Below are positions 17,457-26,500 of a DNA stretch of 64,000 nt, one piece after another (the stretch's first letter is position 1; every line of letters begins with the position of its first letter). Origin of the DNA: Streptomyces sp. NBC_01463 (GTDB lineage Bacteria; Actinomycetota; Actinomycetes; Streptomycetales; Streptomycetaceae). Location: assembly GCA_036227345.1 (NCBI GenBank), contig CP109468.1, forward strand, positions 2,976,001 through 3,040,000. The letters are read 5' to 3'. The notes under the pieces were generated by a model. The model saw only the letters and a list, made by a program, of their open reading frames with translations, made no database searches and had not been told where the DNA came from. Both the position numbers and the translations under genes were made by a program.

Positions 17457-18431
17457 ATGCTGAAGAATGTCGCCGCCCTGTTGCTCGACGAGGTCAACCC
17501 CTTCGAACTCGGCGTGCTCTGCGAGGTGTTCGGACTCGACCGCAGCGAGGAGGGGCTGCCGGTGCTCGATTTCGCCGCGGTCTCCGCCGAGGGACCGGTC
17601 CTGCAGACCCACGCCGGGTTCACCATCAGCACCCCCTACGGCCTCGACCGCCTGGAGGAGGCCGACCTCATCGCGGTCCCGGCCGGCAGCCACTTCATCG
17701 ACCGGGAGTACCCGGAAGAGGTCCTGGAAGCCCTGCGCCGGGCCGTGGAGCGCGGCGCCCGGGTCCTCAGCGTCTGCTCGGGGGCGTTCGTGCTGGGCGC
17801 GGCCGGACTGCTGGACGGCCGCCGCTGCACCACCCACTGGCGCCACGCGGACGAGCTGGCCCGCCGCTTCCCGCGCGCGGCCGTCGAGCCGGACGTGCTG
17901 TACGTGGACGAGGGCTCCGTCATCACATCGGCGGGCACGGCAGCGGGGATCGACGCCTGTCTGCACCTGGTGCGCCAGGAGTACGGGACGGCCGCCGCCA
18001 ACACCATCGCCCGCCGCATGGTGGTGCCGCCGCACCGCGACGGCGGGCAGGCGCAGTACATCCAGCGCCCGCTGCCCCGTACCCGCTGCGACACGGTCGG
18101 CGACACGCTCGCCTGGATGGAGCGCAATCTCGACCAGGAGATGACCGTCGAGCAGCTGGCCGCCCAGACGCACATGTCACCGCGCACCTTCGCCCGCCGT
18201 TTCCAGCAGGAGACGGGCACCACGCCGTACCGGTGGCTGCTGCGTCAGCGAGTGCTGCTGGCCCAGCACCTCCTGGAGACATCCGATGAAACAATGGACA
18301 CGATCGCCGGCCGGACAGGTTTCGGTAATGCCGCGGCACTCCGCCACCAGTTCGTACGTTCCCTGGGAACCACGCCGAACGCCTACCGCCGGACCTTCCG
18401 CGGCCCGACCGATTTGACCGAGGTCGCCTGA
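17457..18431 (+). CDS. nrdS: AraC-family regulator NrdS (DJ-1/PfpI-like domain plus HTH)
   Basis: 324 residues. The N-terminal half is a DJ-1/PfpI (glutaminase-like) domain with the Cys-containing elbow VLSVCSGAFVLGAAGLL. The C-terminal half has two helix-turn-helix motifs of AraC type (MTVEQLAAQTHMSPRTFARRFQQETGTTPYRWLLRQR and TMDTIAGRTGFGNAAALRHQF). This is the third gene of the Streptomyces nrdABS cluster. The gap to nrdB is about 300 bp and contains a dyad, so a separate promoter is likely in addition to read-through from the riboswitch. Confidence 0.9.
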   Translation: MLKNVAALLLDEVNPFELGVLCEVFGLDRSEEGLPVLDFAAVSAEGPVLQTHAGFTISTPYGLDRLEEADLIAVPAGSHFIDREYPEEVLEALRRAVERGARVLSVCSGAFVLGAAGLLDGRRCTTHWRHADELARRFPRAAVEPDVLYVDEGSVITSAGTAAGIDACLHLVRQEYGTAAANTIARRMVVPPHRDGGQAQYIQRPLPRTRCDTVGDTLAWMERNLDQEMTVEQLAAQTHMSPRTFARRFQQETGTTPYRWLLRQRVLLAQHLLETSDETMDTIAGRTGFGNAAALRHQFVRSLGTTPNAYRRTFRGPTDLTEVA

Positions 18432-18523
18432 CCACCCACAGGCCTTACGTCGGATCATTCGTCCAACCGATTCCTTCACCTGTCCATGGACCCGGCCGCC
18501 GTCGGCGCGTCAGGGTCGGGCGC

Positions 18524-20440
18524 ATGGACATCCGGAAGACTGGACGAAGGACCATCGGGGCCGTGGTGGCCGCGCTCGCCGCCACTCTGCTGCCCCTGCA
18601 GAGCGCCGCGGCACAGGACACGGCCGCCGCCGCGCCGCCGCCCGAGGTGCTGCCCTCCCTGCGGCAGTGGCAGCCCGGCGAGGGGGAGTTCACGCTCACC
18701 GACCGGGCCAGGATCGTGCTGGACGGGGTGCGGGAGCAGCGCACGGCGGCCGACGCGGCGCGGTTCGCCGGCGAACTGGCCGGGAAGGCAACGGTGTCGC
18801 GGGGCCGGGCCCGGTCCGGCGACATCGTGCTGCGCCAGGACCCGTCCCTGAAGGGCTCGCTGGGTGCGGAGGGCTACCGCCTCGACGTCGGGGACCGGGT
18901 CACGGTCACCGCGGCGACGTCGACGGGCGTGTTCTACGGTTCGCGCACGGTGCTCCAGCTGCTGAACGACGACGGCCGGGCCGCGCGCGGTTCGGCGACC
19001 GACGTGCCCGCGTACCGCGAGCGCGGGGTCGGGGTGTGCGCCTGCTACATCAACGTCTCGCTCCCCTGGTTCGAGCGGCTGATGAAGGACATGGCCTCCC
19101 AGAAGCTCAACCAGCTCTGGATCGAGGCGAAGGTGCGGAGCGACACCGACCCGGCGTCCGCGTTCTGGGGCTACTACACCAAGCCGCAGGTCCGTGCGCT
19201 GGTCGCGATGGCGAAGAAGTACCACATCGACCTGGTGCCGGAGATCAACTCCCCCGGACACATGGACACCTACCTGGAGAACCACCCGGAGCTCCAGCTC
19301 AAGGACAAGGACGGCGTCGCCTCCCCGCCCCGGCTGGACATCTCGCGGCCCGAGGCACTGGCGTACTACACCTCGATGGTGGACGAGGCCCTGGAGGTGT
19401 GGGGCACCCGCACCTGGCACATGGGCGCCGACGAGTACATGATCGGCTCCTCGTACCCGGACTACCCGCAGCTCCAGGCGGCGGCGACCGCGAAGTTCGG
19501 CGCCCCGGCCACCCCCGACGACCTCTTCGTCGACTTCATCAACCAGGTCAACGCGCATGTGAAGGCCGGCGGCCGGTCGCTGCGGATCTGGAACGACGGA
19601 CTGGCCGGCCACAACGGCCTCGTGCCGCTGGACCGTGACATCACCGTCGAGCACTGGCTGGGCGGCGGCGCCATCCAGCAGCCGTCCGCACTGCTGGCCG
19701 AGGGCCGCCCGGTGATGAACTCCGCCTACGCGCTCTACCTGGTGCGCGGCGGCTACACCATGAAGACCCAGGAGCTGTACGAGAGCGACTGGACGCCCCT
19801 GCGCTTCGAGGGCCAGACGCTGCCGGCCACGGCGGCGAACCTGACCGGCGCGAAGATCAGCCTGTGGCCGGACAGCGCGGCGGCCGAGACCGAGAACGAG
19901 GTCGAGGCGAAGGTCTTCATGCCGCTGCGCTTCATCGCGCAGGCCACCTGGGGCGGCCCGAAGCCGAGCGGGACGTACGCCGGTTTCGAGGCGCTGGCCC
20001 GGCGGATCGGGCACGCTCCCGGCTGGGACAACACCGACCGCGCCCCGCTGGCCGACGGCACCTACCGGCTGACGGCGGGCGCGAAGGCGCTGGCGCCCGG
20101 CGCGGACGCCGGGGTCGCGCTGACCCGGGGCGCGAAGGCCGCCTGGACGCTGACGGCGACCGCCGACGGGTACTACACCGTGAAGTCCGCGGAGAGCGGC
20201 CTGTGTCTGGACGCGGTGCGTGGGAAGAAGTACCTGGGTGCCCCGCTGGAGGTGGGTGCCGAGCTGTCGCTCGGGACCTGCGCTGCGGGCACGCGCACAC
20301 AGCGCTGGCAGCTGGACGCCGGAGCCGGGGCCCTGGTCCTGCGCAACGCCGTCTCGCAGCTCGGGCTGACGGAGCGGACCTCGGACGGGGCCGCGGTGCA
20401 GACGACGGGCGGGGCGCGCCTGACAGCGAAGTCCGCCTGA
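18524..20440 (+). CDS. Secreted GH20-type beta-N-acetylhexosaminidase with C-terminal ricin-like region
   Basis: 638 residues. Signal peptide at about 1-31 (basic start, AALAATLLPLQSAAAQ). GH20 N-terminal domain followed by a catalytic barrel: VPEINSPGHMDTYL, and the catalytic Asp-Glu pair D303-E304 in TWHMGADEY. GH20 enzymes remove terminal GlcNAc from chitin oligomers or glycans by substrate-assisted catalysis. The end (about 560-638) resembles a ricin-type lectin repeat (SGLCLDAV...QRWQLD). It could feed the das importer from outside the cell, though I found no dre upstream. It ends at a bidirectional terminator. Confidence 0.88.
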   Translation: MDIRKTGRRTIGAVVAALAATLLPLQSAAAQDTAAAAPPPEVLPSLRQWQPGEGEFTLTDRARIVLDGVREQRTAADAARFAGELAGKATVSRGRARSGDIVLRQDPSLKGSLGAEGYRLDVGDRVTVTAATSTGVFYGSRTVLQLLNDDGRAARGSATDVPAYRERGVGVCACYINVSLPWFERLMKDMASQKLNQLWIEAKVRSDTDPASAFWGYYTKPQVRALVAMAKKYHIDLVPEINSPGHMDTYLENHPELQLKDKDGVASPPRLDISRPEALAYYTSMVDEALEVWGTRTWHMGADEYMIGSSYPDYPQLQAAATAKFGAPATPDDLFVDFINQVNAHVKAGGRSLRIWNDGLAGHNGLVPLDRDITVEHWLGGGAIQQPSALLAEGRPVMNSAYALYLVRGGYTMKTQELYESDWTPLRFEGQTLPATAANLTGAKISLWPDSAAAETENEVEAKVFMPLRFIAQATWGGPKPSGTYAGFEALARRIGHAPGWDNTDRAPLADGTYRLTAGAKALAPGADAGVALTRGAKAAWTLTATADGYYTVKSAESGLCLDAVRGKKYLGAPLEVGAELSLGTCAAGTRTQRWQLDAGAGALVLRNAVSQLGLTERTSDGAAVQTTGGARLTAKSA

Positions 20441-20446
20441 TCGAGG

Positions 20447-20480
20447 CTGTGGGGCCCGCCGGCACCGGCGGGCCCCACAG
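20447..20480. terminator. Bidirectional terminator between GH20 and M15 peptidase genes
   Basis: 16-bp perfect arms (20447-20462/20465-20480) between convergent genes. Confidence 0.85.
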
Positions 20481-20485
20481 TCGTG

Positions 20486-21217
20486 TCAGATGCCGCAGTT
20501 GGGCGCCGACCAGTAATGGCTGGGGCCCTGGTTCACGTGGACGTGGTCGTTGTGGTCCGGGTAGCCCGGGCCGAGGATCCCGTTGAACCCGTGGTTGCGG
20601 GCCTGCTGGGCCAGGGTGCAGAAGGCGATCCCGCCCAGGTCGGCCGCGTCACCGTACAGATGGCGGCTGTTGGAGGCCCCGCCGGCCGCGCTGTTGCAGG
20701 ACGTGGAGCGGAAGCCGCTGTTGACGGTGATGGGGCGGTCGCCGAGCGCGTGCCGCAGCGCCTCCAGCTTCCACATGGTGCTCAGCGCGTTGGCCTTGGC
20801 CGTGCCCGCCGCGACGGCACCACCCGCCCAGGTGCTGTTGCAGTGGTTGAGCTCGGCGTAGGTGAAGTGGACGGGCGTGCAGTCGTTGTCCTGGAGGGCG
20901 TACAGCTTCGACTGCGTGGCGGGGCCGGCGACACCGTCGGCGGCCAGTCCGTAGGCGGCCTGGAAGCGCTTGACCGCCGCGGTGGTGGCCGGGCCGTAGG
21001 AGCCGTCGACGGCGAGCACGGAGTTGTACCCCGGGTAGCCGGCCACCCGGATCTGGAGCTGGACGACATCGTTGCCGGTGGCGCCCGGGGCCAGGGTGCG
21101 CGACCAGGTGTAGCAGCCGTCGGCCTGGGCGGTGCCTGCGGTCACCACCGCCCCGCCCAAGGCGAATGCCATGGTCATGACAAGGCCGAGCAGGAGTCGT
21201 GCGGAACGTCTGAGCAT
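20486..21217 (-). CDS. Secreted M15 D-Ala-D-Ala carboxypeptidase with peptidoglycan-binding domain
   Basis: 243 residues: signal peptide at about 1-32, a PG_binding_1 domain at about 45-107 (NDVVQLQ...DGSYGPATTAAVKRFQ...DGVAGPAT), then an M15 zinc peptidase domain. Zinc-site motif HxxGxAxD is H186-D193 and the second His is in DHVH (H227). It resembles the Streptomyces albus G zinc DD-carboxypeptidase, which trims cell-wall stem peptides outside the membrane. The ATG at 21217 was chosen for the signal peptide and the upstream GGTAGGGAG. Confidence 0.92.
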   Translation of the reverse strand: MLRRSARLLLGLVMTMAFALGGAVVTAGTAQADGCYTWSRTLAPGATGNDVVQLQIRVAGYPGYNSVLAVDGSYGPATTAAVKRFQAAYGLAADGVAGPATQSKLYALQDNDCTPVHFTYAELNHCNSTWAGGAVAAGTAKANALSTMWKLEALRHALGDRPITVNSGFRSTSCNSAAGGASNSRHLYGDAADLGGIAFCTLAQQARNHGFNGILGPGYPDHNDHVHVNQGPSHYWSAPNCGI

Positions 21218-21383
21218 GGGGGGCTCCCTACCACGAGTGAAGGTGTGGAGTGAGAGCCTGTCGGACGGGTCGACGCGCGTCAACTACGCGTTGAAGAACG
21301 CCTGTTGACGGTCACAAGACGCGCCAGGGGCCCGCCCCGGCGTACCGGGACGGGCCCCTGGCGGCTGCGCGTGCCCGGCCGGA

Positions 21384-22022
21384 TCAGTCGTTCGGGACGA
21401 CCTCGTAGCGCGGGGTGTTCTCCTCCATCTGCCGCAGCGCGTCCTTGCGGTCGCGCTTGGACAGCCGGTCGATGTACAGGTAGCCGTACAGGTGGTCGGT
21501 CTCGTGCTGGAGGCAGCGGGCGAAGTAGCCGTTGCCCCGCACCTTGACCGGCTTGCCCGCGGCGTCCTGGCCGCGCACCACCGCGTAGTCCGGGCGGGCC
21601 AGCGAGGCGTACGCCGTCGGGACGGAGAGGCAGCCCTCGTTGGAGTCGTCCAGGACGCGCTCCTCGGGTGCCAGCTCGTCGAGCACCGGGTTGCAGATGG
21701 CACCCGTGTGCCGCACGCCGTCGTCGTCCGGGCAGTCGTAGACGAAGACCTTGAGGTCGACACCGATCTGGTTGGCGGCCAGGCCCACGCCCTCGGCCGT
21801 CCGCTGGCTGGCGAACATGTCGTCGATCAGCCGGGCCAGCTCGTCGTCGAACGCGGTGACGTCCTTGCACTCCTTGTGCAGGACCGGGTTGCCCACGACC
21901 GTGATCGGGCGGGAGGTGCCGCGCTCGCGGTACGCCGCCTCGCGCGCCTCACAGTCCTCGGTGTCGATGAGGAAACCTTCCTCGTCGACGCTGATCTGCT
22001 CGTCCGTCTCCTGCTGCGCCAT
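21384..22022 (-). CDS. def: Peptide deformylase
   Basis: 212 residues. Removes the N-formyl group from new proteins. All three motifs are present: [10 protein letters not shown] (78-87), EGCLSVP (129-135, metal ligand Cys131) and QHETDH (172-177, metal ligands His173 and His177, catalytic Glu174). An N-terminal extension of about 35 acidic residues is longer than in E. coli Def and common in actinobacterial forms. Its upstream region contains the foldback element. Confidence 0.95.
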   Translation of the reverse strand: MAQQETDEQISVDEEGFLIDTEDCEAREAAYRERGTSRPITVVGNPVLHKECKDVTAFDDELARLIDDMFASQRTAEGVGLAANQIGVDLKVFVYDCPDDDGVRHTGAICNPVLDELAPEERVLDDSNEGCLSVPTAYASLARPDYAVVRGQDAAGKPVKVRGNGYFARCLQHETDHLYGYLYIDRLSKRDRKDALRQMEENTPRYEVVPND

Positions 22023-22118
22023 GTCCGCCGTACGCCTTCCTCACAACCTGAACCCCGGGATCCGCGGCTCGCGAGAACCCGGGCACCCGAGCACCGGAAT
22101 CGGTGCGCATACAGCCTA

Positions 22119-22280
22119 ACGACCTCACCCGCGATTGACAGCGGGAGAAGGCGCGGCGTCTGGGGTCTTCGGATCCAAGGCGGAGGAGGGAGCGATGGCG
22201 GAGCCCCCGCGACCGACGACAACGCCGGAGGCGGAGGCCCCAGACGCCGCGACGCCGCTGACAATCGCGGGTGAGGTCGT
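22119..22280. mobile_element. MITE-like 162-bp foldback element
   Basis: Terminal inverted repeats of 19 bp are perfect (22119-22137 and 22262-22280), and extend to about 26 bp with one mismatch. A second perfect 13-bp inverted pair lies inside (22153-22165/22238-22250), so each arm forms about 48 nt of near-complementary sequence around a short centre. It fills the def/TPR-gene gap. No transposase is encoded and there is no clear target duplication. It could be a miniature transposable element or a large structured 3'-end. Confidence 0.65.
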
Positions 22281-22291
22281 AAGGGCAGTAG

Positions 22292-23284
22292 TCAGCAGAC
22301 TTCTTCGAGATCCCGCCACTCACGGCTGTCCGGGCTGTCGGCGACCCAGCCGTCGAGCAGCCCGCGCACCAGCCCCGCGGGGGCCGCGAGACCGCACTCG
22401 CGCTCCGGCACCCACAGCTCACCGGCGGTGCGGTGGCCCAGCGGGCCGGGGTGGCCCGGCTCGCTGTGATCGTGCGGGTCCAGGTGCTCGCCGTCGCCCT
22501 CGTCGCTCTCCATCCGGCTCTCCGAACAGGCCCGGCACAGCAGCCGCACGGACGACGACCAGTCCTCGGCGGCGAAGCCGGCGTCGGACGCCAGCTGCTC
22601 CAGCGCGTCCCGGTCCGCCTCGGTGGCCGCTTCGAGCAGCACCACCCAGGTGGGGACGGGGGACGGGGCCCACAGCTCGATCTCGTCGAACACCGGGTAG
22701 GACGGGCCGGCCGCGGTGATCCGCTCGCCGTGCGGCACGCCGTCGTGCAGCACGACCTCGCCCCAGCGGCGCCCGGAGGACGGCAGCGGGATCGACAGCA
22801 CCTCGACCCGCGCCGGATCGAGCCTGCGGCCCCACACGACCTCGGCCTCGCCCTCGGGCGACAGCCGGACGGCCGCGCTGCCCAGCTCCATGCCGACCGG
22901 CTCGCTGCCCGCCGCCGGCGTCTGCTGCCCGCCGCCGGGCACCCGCAGCCCGTACGCCTGCCAGGCCCGGCGGGCCAGCGGCCAGTCCTGGAGCGCGGTG
23001 GCGGCGATCCCGACGTTCCACCAGTCGGGGGCGCCGGACTCCTTGTCGAGCAGCGCGACGGCCCGCAGGCCCGCGGCCCTCGCCTGTTCCCAGTCGTGCC
23101 GGAACTTGTGCAGCAGCGCCAGGTTGAACCACGACTCGGAGAGCCAGGGCTCCAGGTCCGCCGCACGCGTCAGCAGCGCGCCCGCGTCCTCGTACCGGCC
23201 GTCGCCGATCAGCGTGAACGCGCGGTCCGTGGCCTGCCGCCAAGAGGCGGAGGGCCGATGCCGTACCTTCCCGAAGATCCTCAC
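22292..23284 (-). CDS. Tetratricopeptide-repeat protein, unknown function
   Basis: 330 residues. TPR-like helices occupy about residues 18-115 (FTLIGDGRYEDAGALLTRAADLEPWLSESWFNLALLHKFRHDWEQARAAGLRAVALL). The rest is an uncharacterised region with several tryptophans. I chose the GTG at 23284 because the protein then starts MRIFGKVRHRPSASW, as I recall for Streptomyces homologues; ATG 23371 is an alternative that adds 29 residues. It ends 11 bp from the foldback element. Confidence 0.8.
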   Translation of the reverse strand: MRIFGKVRHRPSASWRQATDRAFTLIGDGRYEDAGALLTRAADLEPWLSESWFNLALLHKFRHDWEQARAAGLRAVALLDKESGAPDWWNVGIAATALQDWPLARRAWQAYGLRVPGGGQQTPAAGSEPVGMELGSAAVRLSPEGEAEVVWGRRLDPARVEVLSIPLPSSGRRWGEVVLHDGVPHGERITAAGPSYPVFDEIELWAPSPVPTWVVLLEAATEADRDALEQLASDAGFAAEDWSSSVRLLCRACSESRMESDEGDGEHLDPHDHSEPGHPGPLGHRTAGELWVPERECGLAAPAGLVRGLLDGWVADSPDSREWRDLEEVC

Positions 23285-23374
23285 GATTCCCGCCTGTCCC
23301 GACTGGACACCCTCGTTTTCCACTCTCTTCGCATCCAACCATGCCCGGCCGGACGCCCGCTCATTACCCATGGG

Positions 23375-24643
23375 TTACCCAGGTGGGACGGGGGCCAGAC
23401 CGCCCCTGGCCAGAACCCTGGCGAGCGATTCCACGACCTGGGGCTGGTAGTCGCGGCCCGTCCCGATCCTGAGCTGTTCCAGTGCACGGAGCGGCCCGCC
23501 GATGCTTTCCCCGCACAGGTCGTCGTATGCGTTGACCGCCCGGACGATCCTGGCGGACAGCGGCTGCTCGCGATAGGGGTCCGCCTGCTGTTCCACCACG
23601 ACGGCCACCTGGGCGTCCACTCCGGTCTGGCGGACCACCGCCCCGCCGAGCAGGGCGATCCGGCGCTGCTCGGCGGCCGGCAGGGAGGCGGTCGCCCCGT
23701 CCGGCACCGGGTCGACGAGCGAGAGCTGGCCGATGTCGTGCATCAGCGCCGCGTACTCCAGGACCGTGAGCTCGGGCCCGGAGAGCCCCATCTCGCGCCC
23801 CACCGCCGTGCAGAGCGCCGCCACCCTGCGGGCGTGCCCGTGCGGGGTGTATCCGGCGATCTCGGTGGACCGGGCAAGGGAGGCGATGGTCTGCCGGTAG
23901 GTGGTGCGGACGGCGACGAACCGGCGGAACGACACCTGGGTGAGCAGCAGCGGCACGCACAGGACGGGCAGCGCCCAGAGTCCGGCGACGGCGACCCCGA
24001 GCGCCATCACGGCGCCGGTCGCGCAGACCGCCGGGCCGATGCCCGTCAGCGCGCGCAGCTCGTCGCGGAGCAGCGGGCCGTACGGGGCGGCGGTGGCGCC
24101 CGCGGCGCGGGAGCCGCGGGGCAGGGTGCGGGCGCGGAGCAGCAGCGCGCCCAGGACGGCGTCGCACAGCGCGGTGAGCCCGAGCAGCAGGAGCAGGAAG
24201 ACCGCGTAGTACGGGCCCTCGCCGAACCAGCCGGCGGACCGGCCGGAGTTGTACAGGGGCTGGAAGCAGACGGCCGCGAAGGCCACGGTCAGGATGCGGC
24301 GGGCCACCTGGTCGGGGCCGGGACCGCTGCCGCGCGCGACATGCGGCACCGAGGCGACGAGCTGCGCCGCGACGAGCACCGCGATCACCTGGAGCACCCC
24401 GTGGCTGGTGGGCTCCCCGCCGCTGCGCCCGAGCAGGGCGTAGGCGAGCGCCCCGGCGGCACCGAGCGGCGCGGGTTCCCGTTCGCCCGGCAGGGCGCCC
24501 CAGCGGGCCAGCTCACCGGTGGTGATGAGCACCCCGAAGGCGAGGGCGTGCCCCGGTTCGTGGACGCCGGCCCAGAGGGTGTGCGCGAGCGCGGCGACGG
24601 CGAGGGCCAGCGCGGCGCCCCGCACCGCCGGAGCGGCGCTCAC
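23375..24643 (-). CDS. Membrane HD-domain protein with degenerate GYP region
   Basis: 422 residues: a membrane half with several helices up to about residue 245, then an HD phosphohydrolase-type domain. The HD box is seen (YAALMHDIGQLSLVD), but the canonical GYP and downstream HH pattern of HD-GYP proteins are missing. The GTG start overlaps the stop of the upstream HD-GYP gene by 4 bp, so the two are translationally coupled. It may be a regulatory partner rather than an active c-di-GMP phosphodiesterase; that is inference. Confidence 0.82.
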   Translation of the reverse strand: MSAAPAVRGAALALAVAALAHTLWAGVHEPGHALAFGVLITTGELARWGALPGEREPAPLGAAGALAYALLGRSGGEPTSHGVLQVIAVLVAAQLVASVPHVARGSGPGPDQVARRILTVAFAAVCFQPLYNSGRSAGWFGEGPYYAVFLLLLLGLTALCDAVLGALLLRARTLPRGSRAAGATAAPYGPLLRDELRALTGIGPAVCATGAVMALGVAVAGLWALPVLCVPLLLTQVSFRRFVAVRTTYRQTIASLARSTEIAGYTPHGHARRVAALCTAVGREMGLSGPELTVLEYAALMHDIGQLSLVDPVPDGATASLPAAEQRRIALLGGAVVRQTGVDAQVAVVVEQQADPYREQPLSARIVRAVNAYDDLCGESIGGPLRALEQLRIGTGRDYQPQVVESLARVLARGGLAPVPPG

Positions 24644-26076
24644 CGCTCGGGCGACCGGGAGGACGAGGCGCCGGAGCCGAGCCCGCCCGTCTGCGGACCG
24701 ACCCGCCCGGGGCGGGGCCCGGCGCCCGTGCCATGGGCTGCGTCCGGGGCGGATCGGTCCCGCGGCAGCGGGCCCCGCGTCTCGTCCGCGGTCACCGCTC
24801 CCGGCCAGCCGTGGCGTTCCAGGCCGCGTGCCAGCGCCCGCACCATCTGCGGGTCGAACTGGGTGCCGGCGCACCGTTTGAGCTCCGCCACGGCGGCCGG
24901 CACCGGGCGGCCCGGCCGGTAGGACCGGGTCGAGGTCATCGCGTCGAACGCGTCGGCGACGGCGACCACGCGGGCGAACTCGGGGATCCTGCGGCCGGTC
25001 AGTCCGTACGGGTAGCCGCTGCCGTCGAGCCGTTCGTGGTGGTGCAGGATCGCGGCGCGCGCCTCACCGAGGAAGCCGATGCCGCGGACGATCTCGTGCC
25101 CGTACTCCGGGTGCAGCTCGATCACCCGGCGTTCCTCCGGTGTCAGCGGCCCGTCCTTGCGCAGCACCCTCGTCGGCACCCCGAGCTTGCCCACGTCGTG
25201 CAGGATCCCGGCGAACCGCAGCACCTCGATGCGCTCCTGCGCCATGCCCAGCTCCTGGGCGATGAGCACGGAGGCGTGCCCCACCCGCTCGCTGTGCCCC
25301 CGCGTGTAGGTGTCCTTGATGTCGACGGCCTGCACCAGGGCCCTGATCGTGGCCCGGTGGGCGGCGTGCTCGCGGTGGTACTGGGCGAAGACCCAGCAGG
25401 AGATGTACATGGGCAGCAGGACGAAGAGCGCGGCCAGCGGCCCGTACGAGCTGTTCCACAGGATCGCCATCATCAGCCCTGCGAGGCCATGGACCAGGTG
25501 GGGGCCCAGCGAGCGCGGCAGTAGGCCGCTCCAGGCCCGGCGCAGGGGCAGCTGTTCGGCCGCGGCGAGGATCGACCCGTCCAGGGCGGTCAGGACGAGG
25601 CTGAAGGCCAGGGCGGCGGCGCAGGCGGGCAGCAGGGCGTACGGAAGGTCGGGCAGCCGGTCCGGGCCGGGGCCGCCGAGCGCGGCGGGGCCGCCGAGCA
25701 GCGTGTGGACGGACGAGGCGGCCCAGACGGTGACGGCCAGCTGTCCGGCGCGCCAGATCCGGCGGGCGGTGGCGGCCGGCCGGTCCACCCGGCCGGCCAG
25801 CGAGCCGGGGATCGCGACCAGCGCGGCGGCCGGGGGCGGCAGCAGGAAGGCGGCGGCGAGCAGCAGCGGGAAGAAGGATCCGGCGCTGACCGGCACGGAG
25901 CTGCCGAAGAAGGGGCAGCGGCCGGGGAGTTCGCAGGCGAGGTAGAGGCCGGCGAGCAGCCCGAGGGTGGTGAAGGGAGTGCCCGCGCCGGGACGCAGCG
26001 CGGGCAGGACGCACAGGGCGGCGCCCAGGGCGACGGTCGAGATGTGCGCCCGCGCCGCGCCGCGTGTGGCTCTCAC
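24640..26076 (-). CDS. Membrane HD-GYP domain protein (cyclic-di-GMP phosphodiesterase type)
   Basis: 478 residues. About six or more membrane helices up to residue 230, then a full HD-GYP domain: HSERVGHAS, ILHDVGKLGVP (HD...K), HPEYG, ILHHHERLDGSGYPYGLTG and VADAFDAMTSTRSYR. HD-GYP domains hydrolyse c-di-GMP, the signal that controls Streptomyces development through BldD. A low-complexity Arg/Gly/Pro tail of about 60 residues follows. First gene of a two-gene operon upstream of the degenerate HD gene. The GTG at 26076 was the most upstream start with coding-like sequence. Confidence 0.88.
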   Translation of the reverse strand: MRATRGAARAHISTVALGAALCVLPALRPGAGTPFTTLGLLAGLYLACELPGRCPFFGSSVPVSAGSFFPLLLAAAFLLPPPAAALVAIPGSLAGRVDRPAATARRIWRAGQLAVTVWAASSVHTLLGGPAALGGPGPDRLPDLPYALLPACAAALAFSLVLTALDGSILAAAEQLPLRRAWSGLLPRSLGPHLVHGLAGLMMAILWNSSYGPLAALFVLLPMYISCWVFAQYHREHAAHRATIRALVQAVDIKDTYTRGHSERVGHASVLIAQELGMAQERIEVLRFAGILHDVGKLGVPTRVLRKDGPLTPEERRVIELHPEYGHEIVRGIGFLGEARAAILHHHERLDGSGYPYGLTGRRIPEFARVVAVADAFDAMTSTRSYRPGRPVPAAVAELKRCAGTQFDPQMVRALARGLERHGWPGAVTADETRGPLPRDRSAPDAAHGTGAGPRPGRVGPQTGGLGSGASSSRSPER

Positions 26077-26179
26077 CCGTTCGCCCGCCCCCCAGCATCG
26101 CCAATGGAGGCGCCAGGCTAGCGAGTTGGCTGTCCCGGACGGGGGGCGACGGCCGTGATTAGCACGTTCGGGTGATGCG

Positions 26180-26500
26180 TCATTCCTTGGCGGCGGCCGG
26201 CAGCTCGCTGTCGGAGACCGTGACGTCCTGGTCGGGCACCGCCTGCCCGGACCGGATCAGGTCGATCCGGCCCATCACCTTCGAGCGCAGGTCGGCCGGT
26301 ACGTCGTCCTGACCGCAGCAGCGCTTGACCAGCTTCTTCACGGCCTGCTCCAGGCCGTACTTCTCCAGGCAGGGGGAGCACTCGCCGAAGTGCACCTCGA
26401 ACTTGTTGCAGTCACTGTCGGGCATTTCCCGGTCCAGGAACTCGTAGAGGTGATCGAGGACCTCTGCGCACTCCGTCTCGTGCGGCTCTCCGCAGCTCAT
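26180..26500 (-). CDS. rsrA: Redox-sensitive zinc anti-sigma factor RsrA
   Basis: 106 residues. A ZAS-family anti-sigma factor that holds SigR inactive until thiol oxidation. The zinc motif is H37-FGE-C41-SP-C44, plus C11, which forms the trigger disulfide. Other cysteines C3, C31, C61 and C62 sit at the same positions as in S. coelicolor RsrA. The ATG overlaps the sigR stop (ATGA), so the pair is translationally coupled. Confidence 0.97.
   Translation of the reverse strand: MSCGEPHETECAEVLDHLYEFLDREMPDSDCNKFEVHFGECSPCLEKYGLEQAVKKLVKRCCGQDDVPADLRSKVMGRIDLIRSGQAVPDQDVTVSDSELPAAAKE

Noticed and set aside
18482..18491. Palindrome gtccatggac before the GH20 gene as a dre site
   Set aside because: The core differs from TGGTCTAGACCA at too many positions; it is just a short palindrome.
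22135..22719. 194-codon frame across the foldback element
   Set aside because: It runs antisense into the TPR gene and has no recognisable domain; low-complexity Arg/Pro content.
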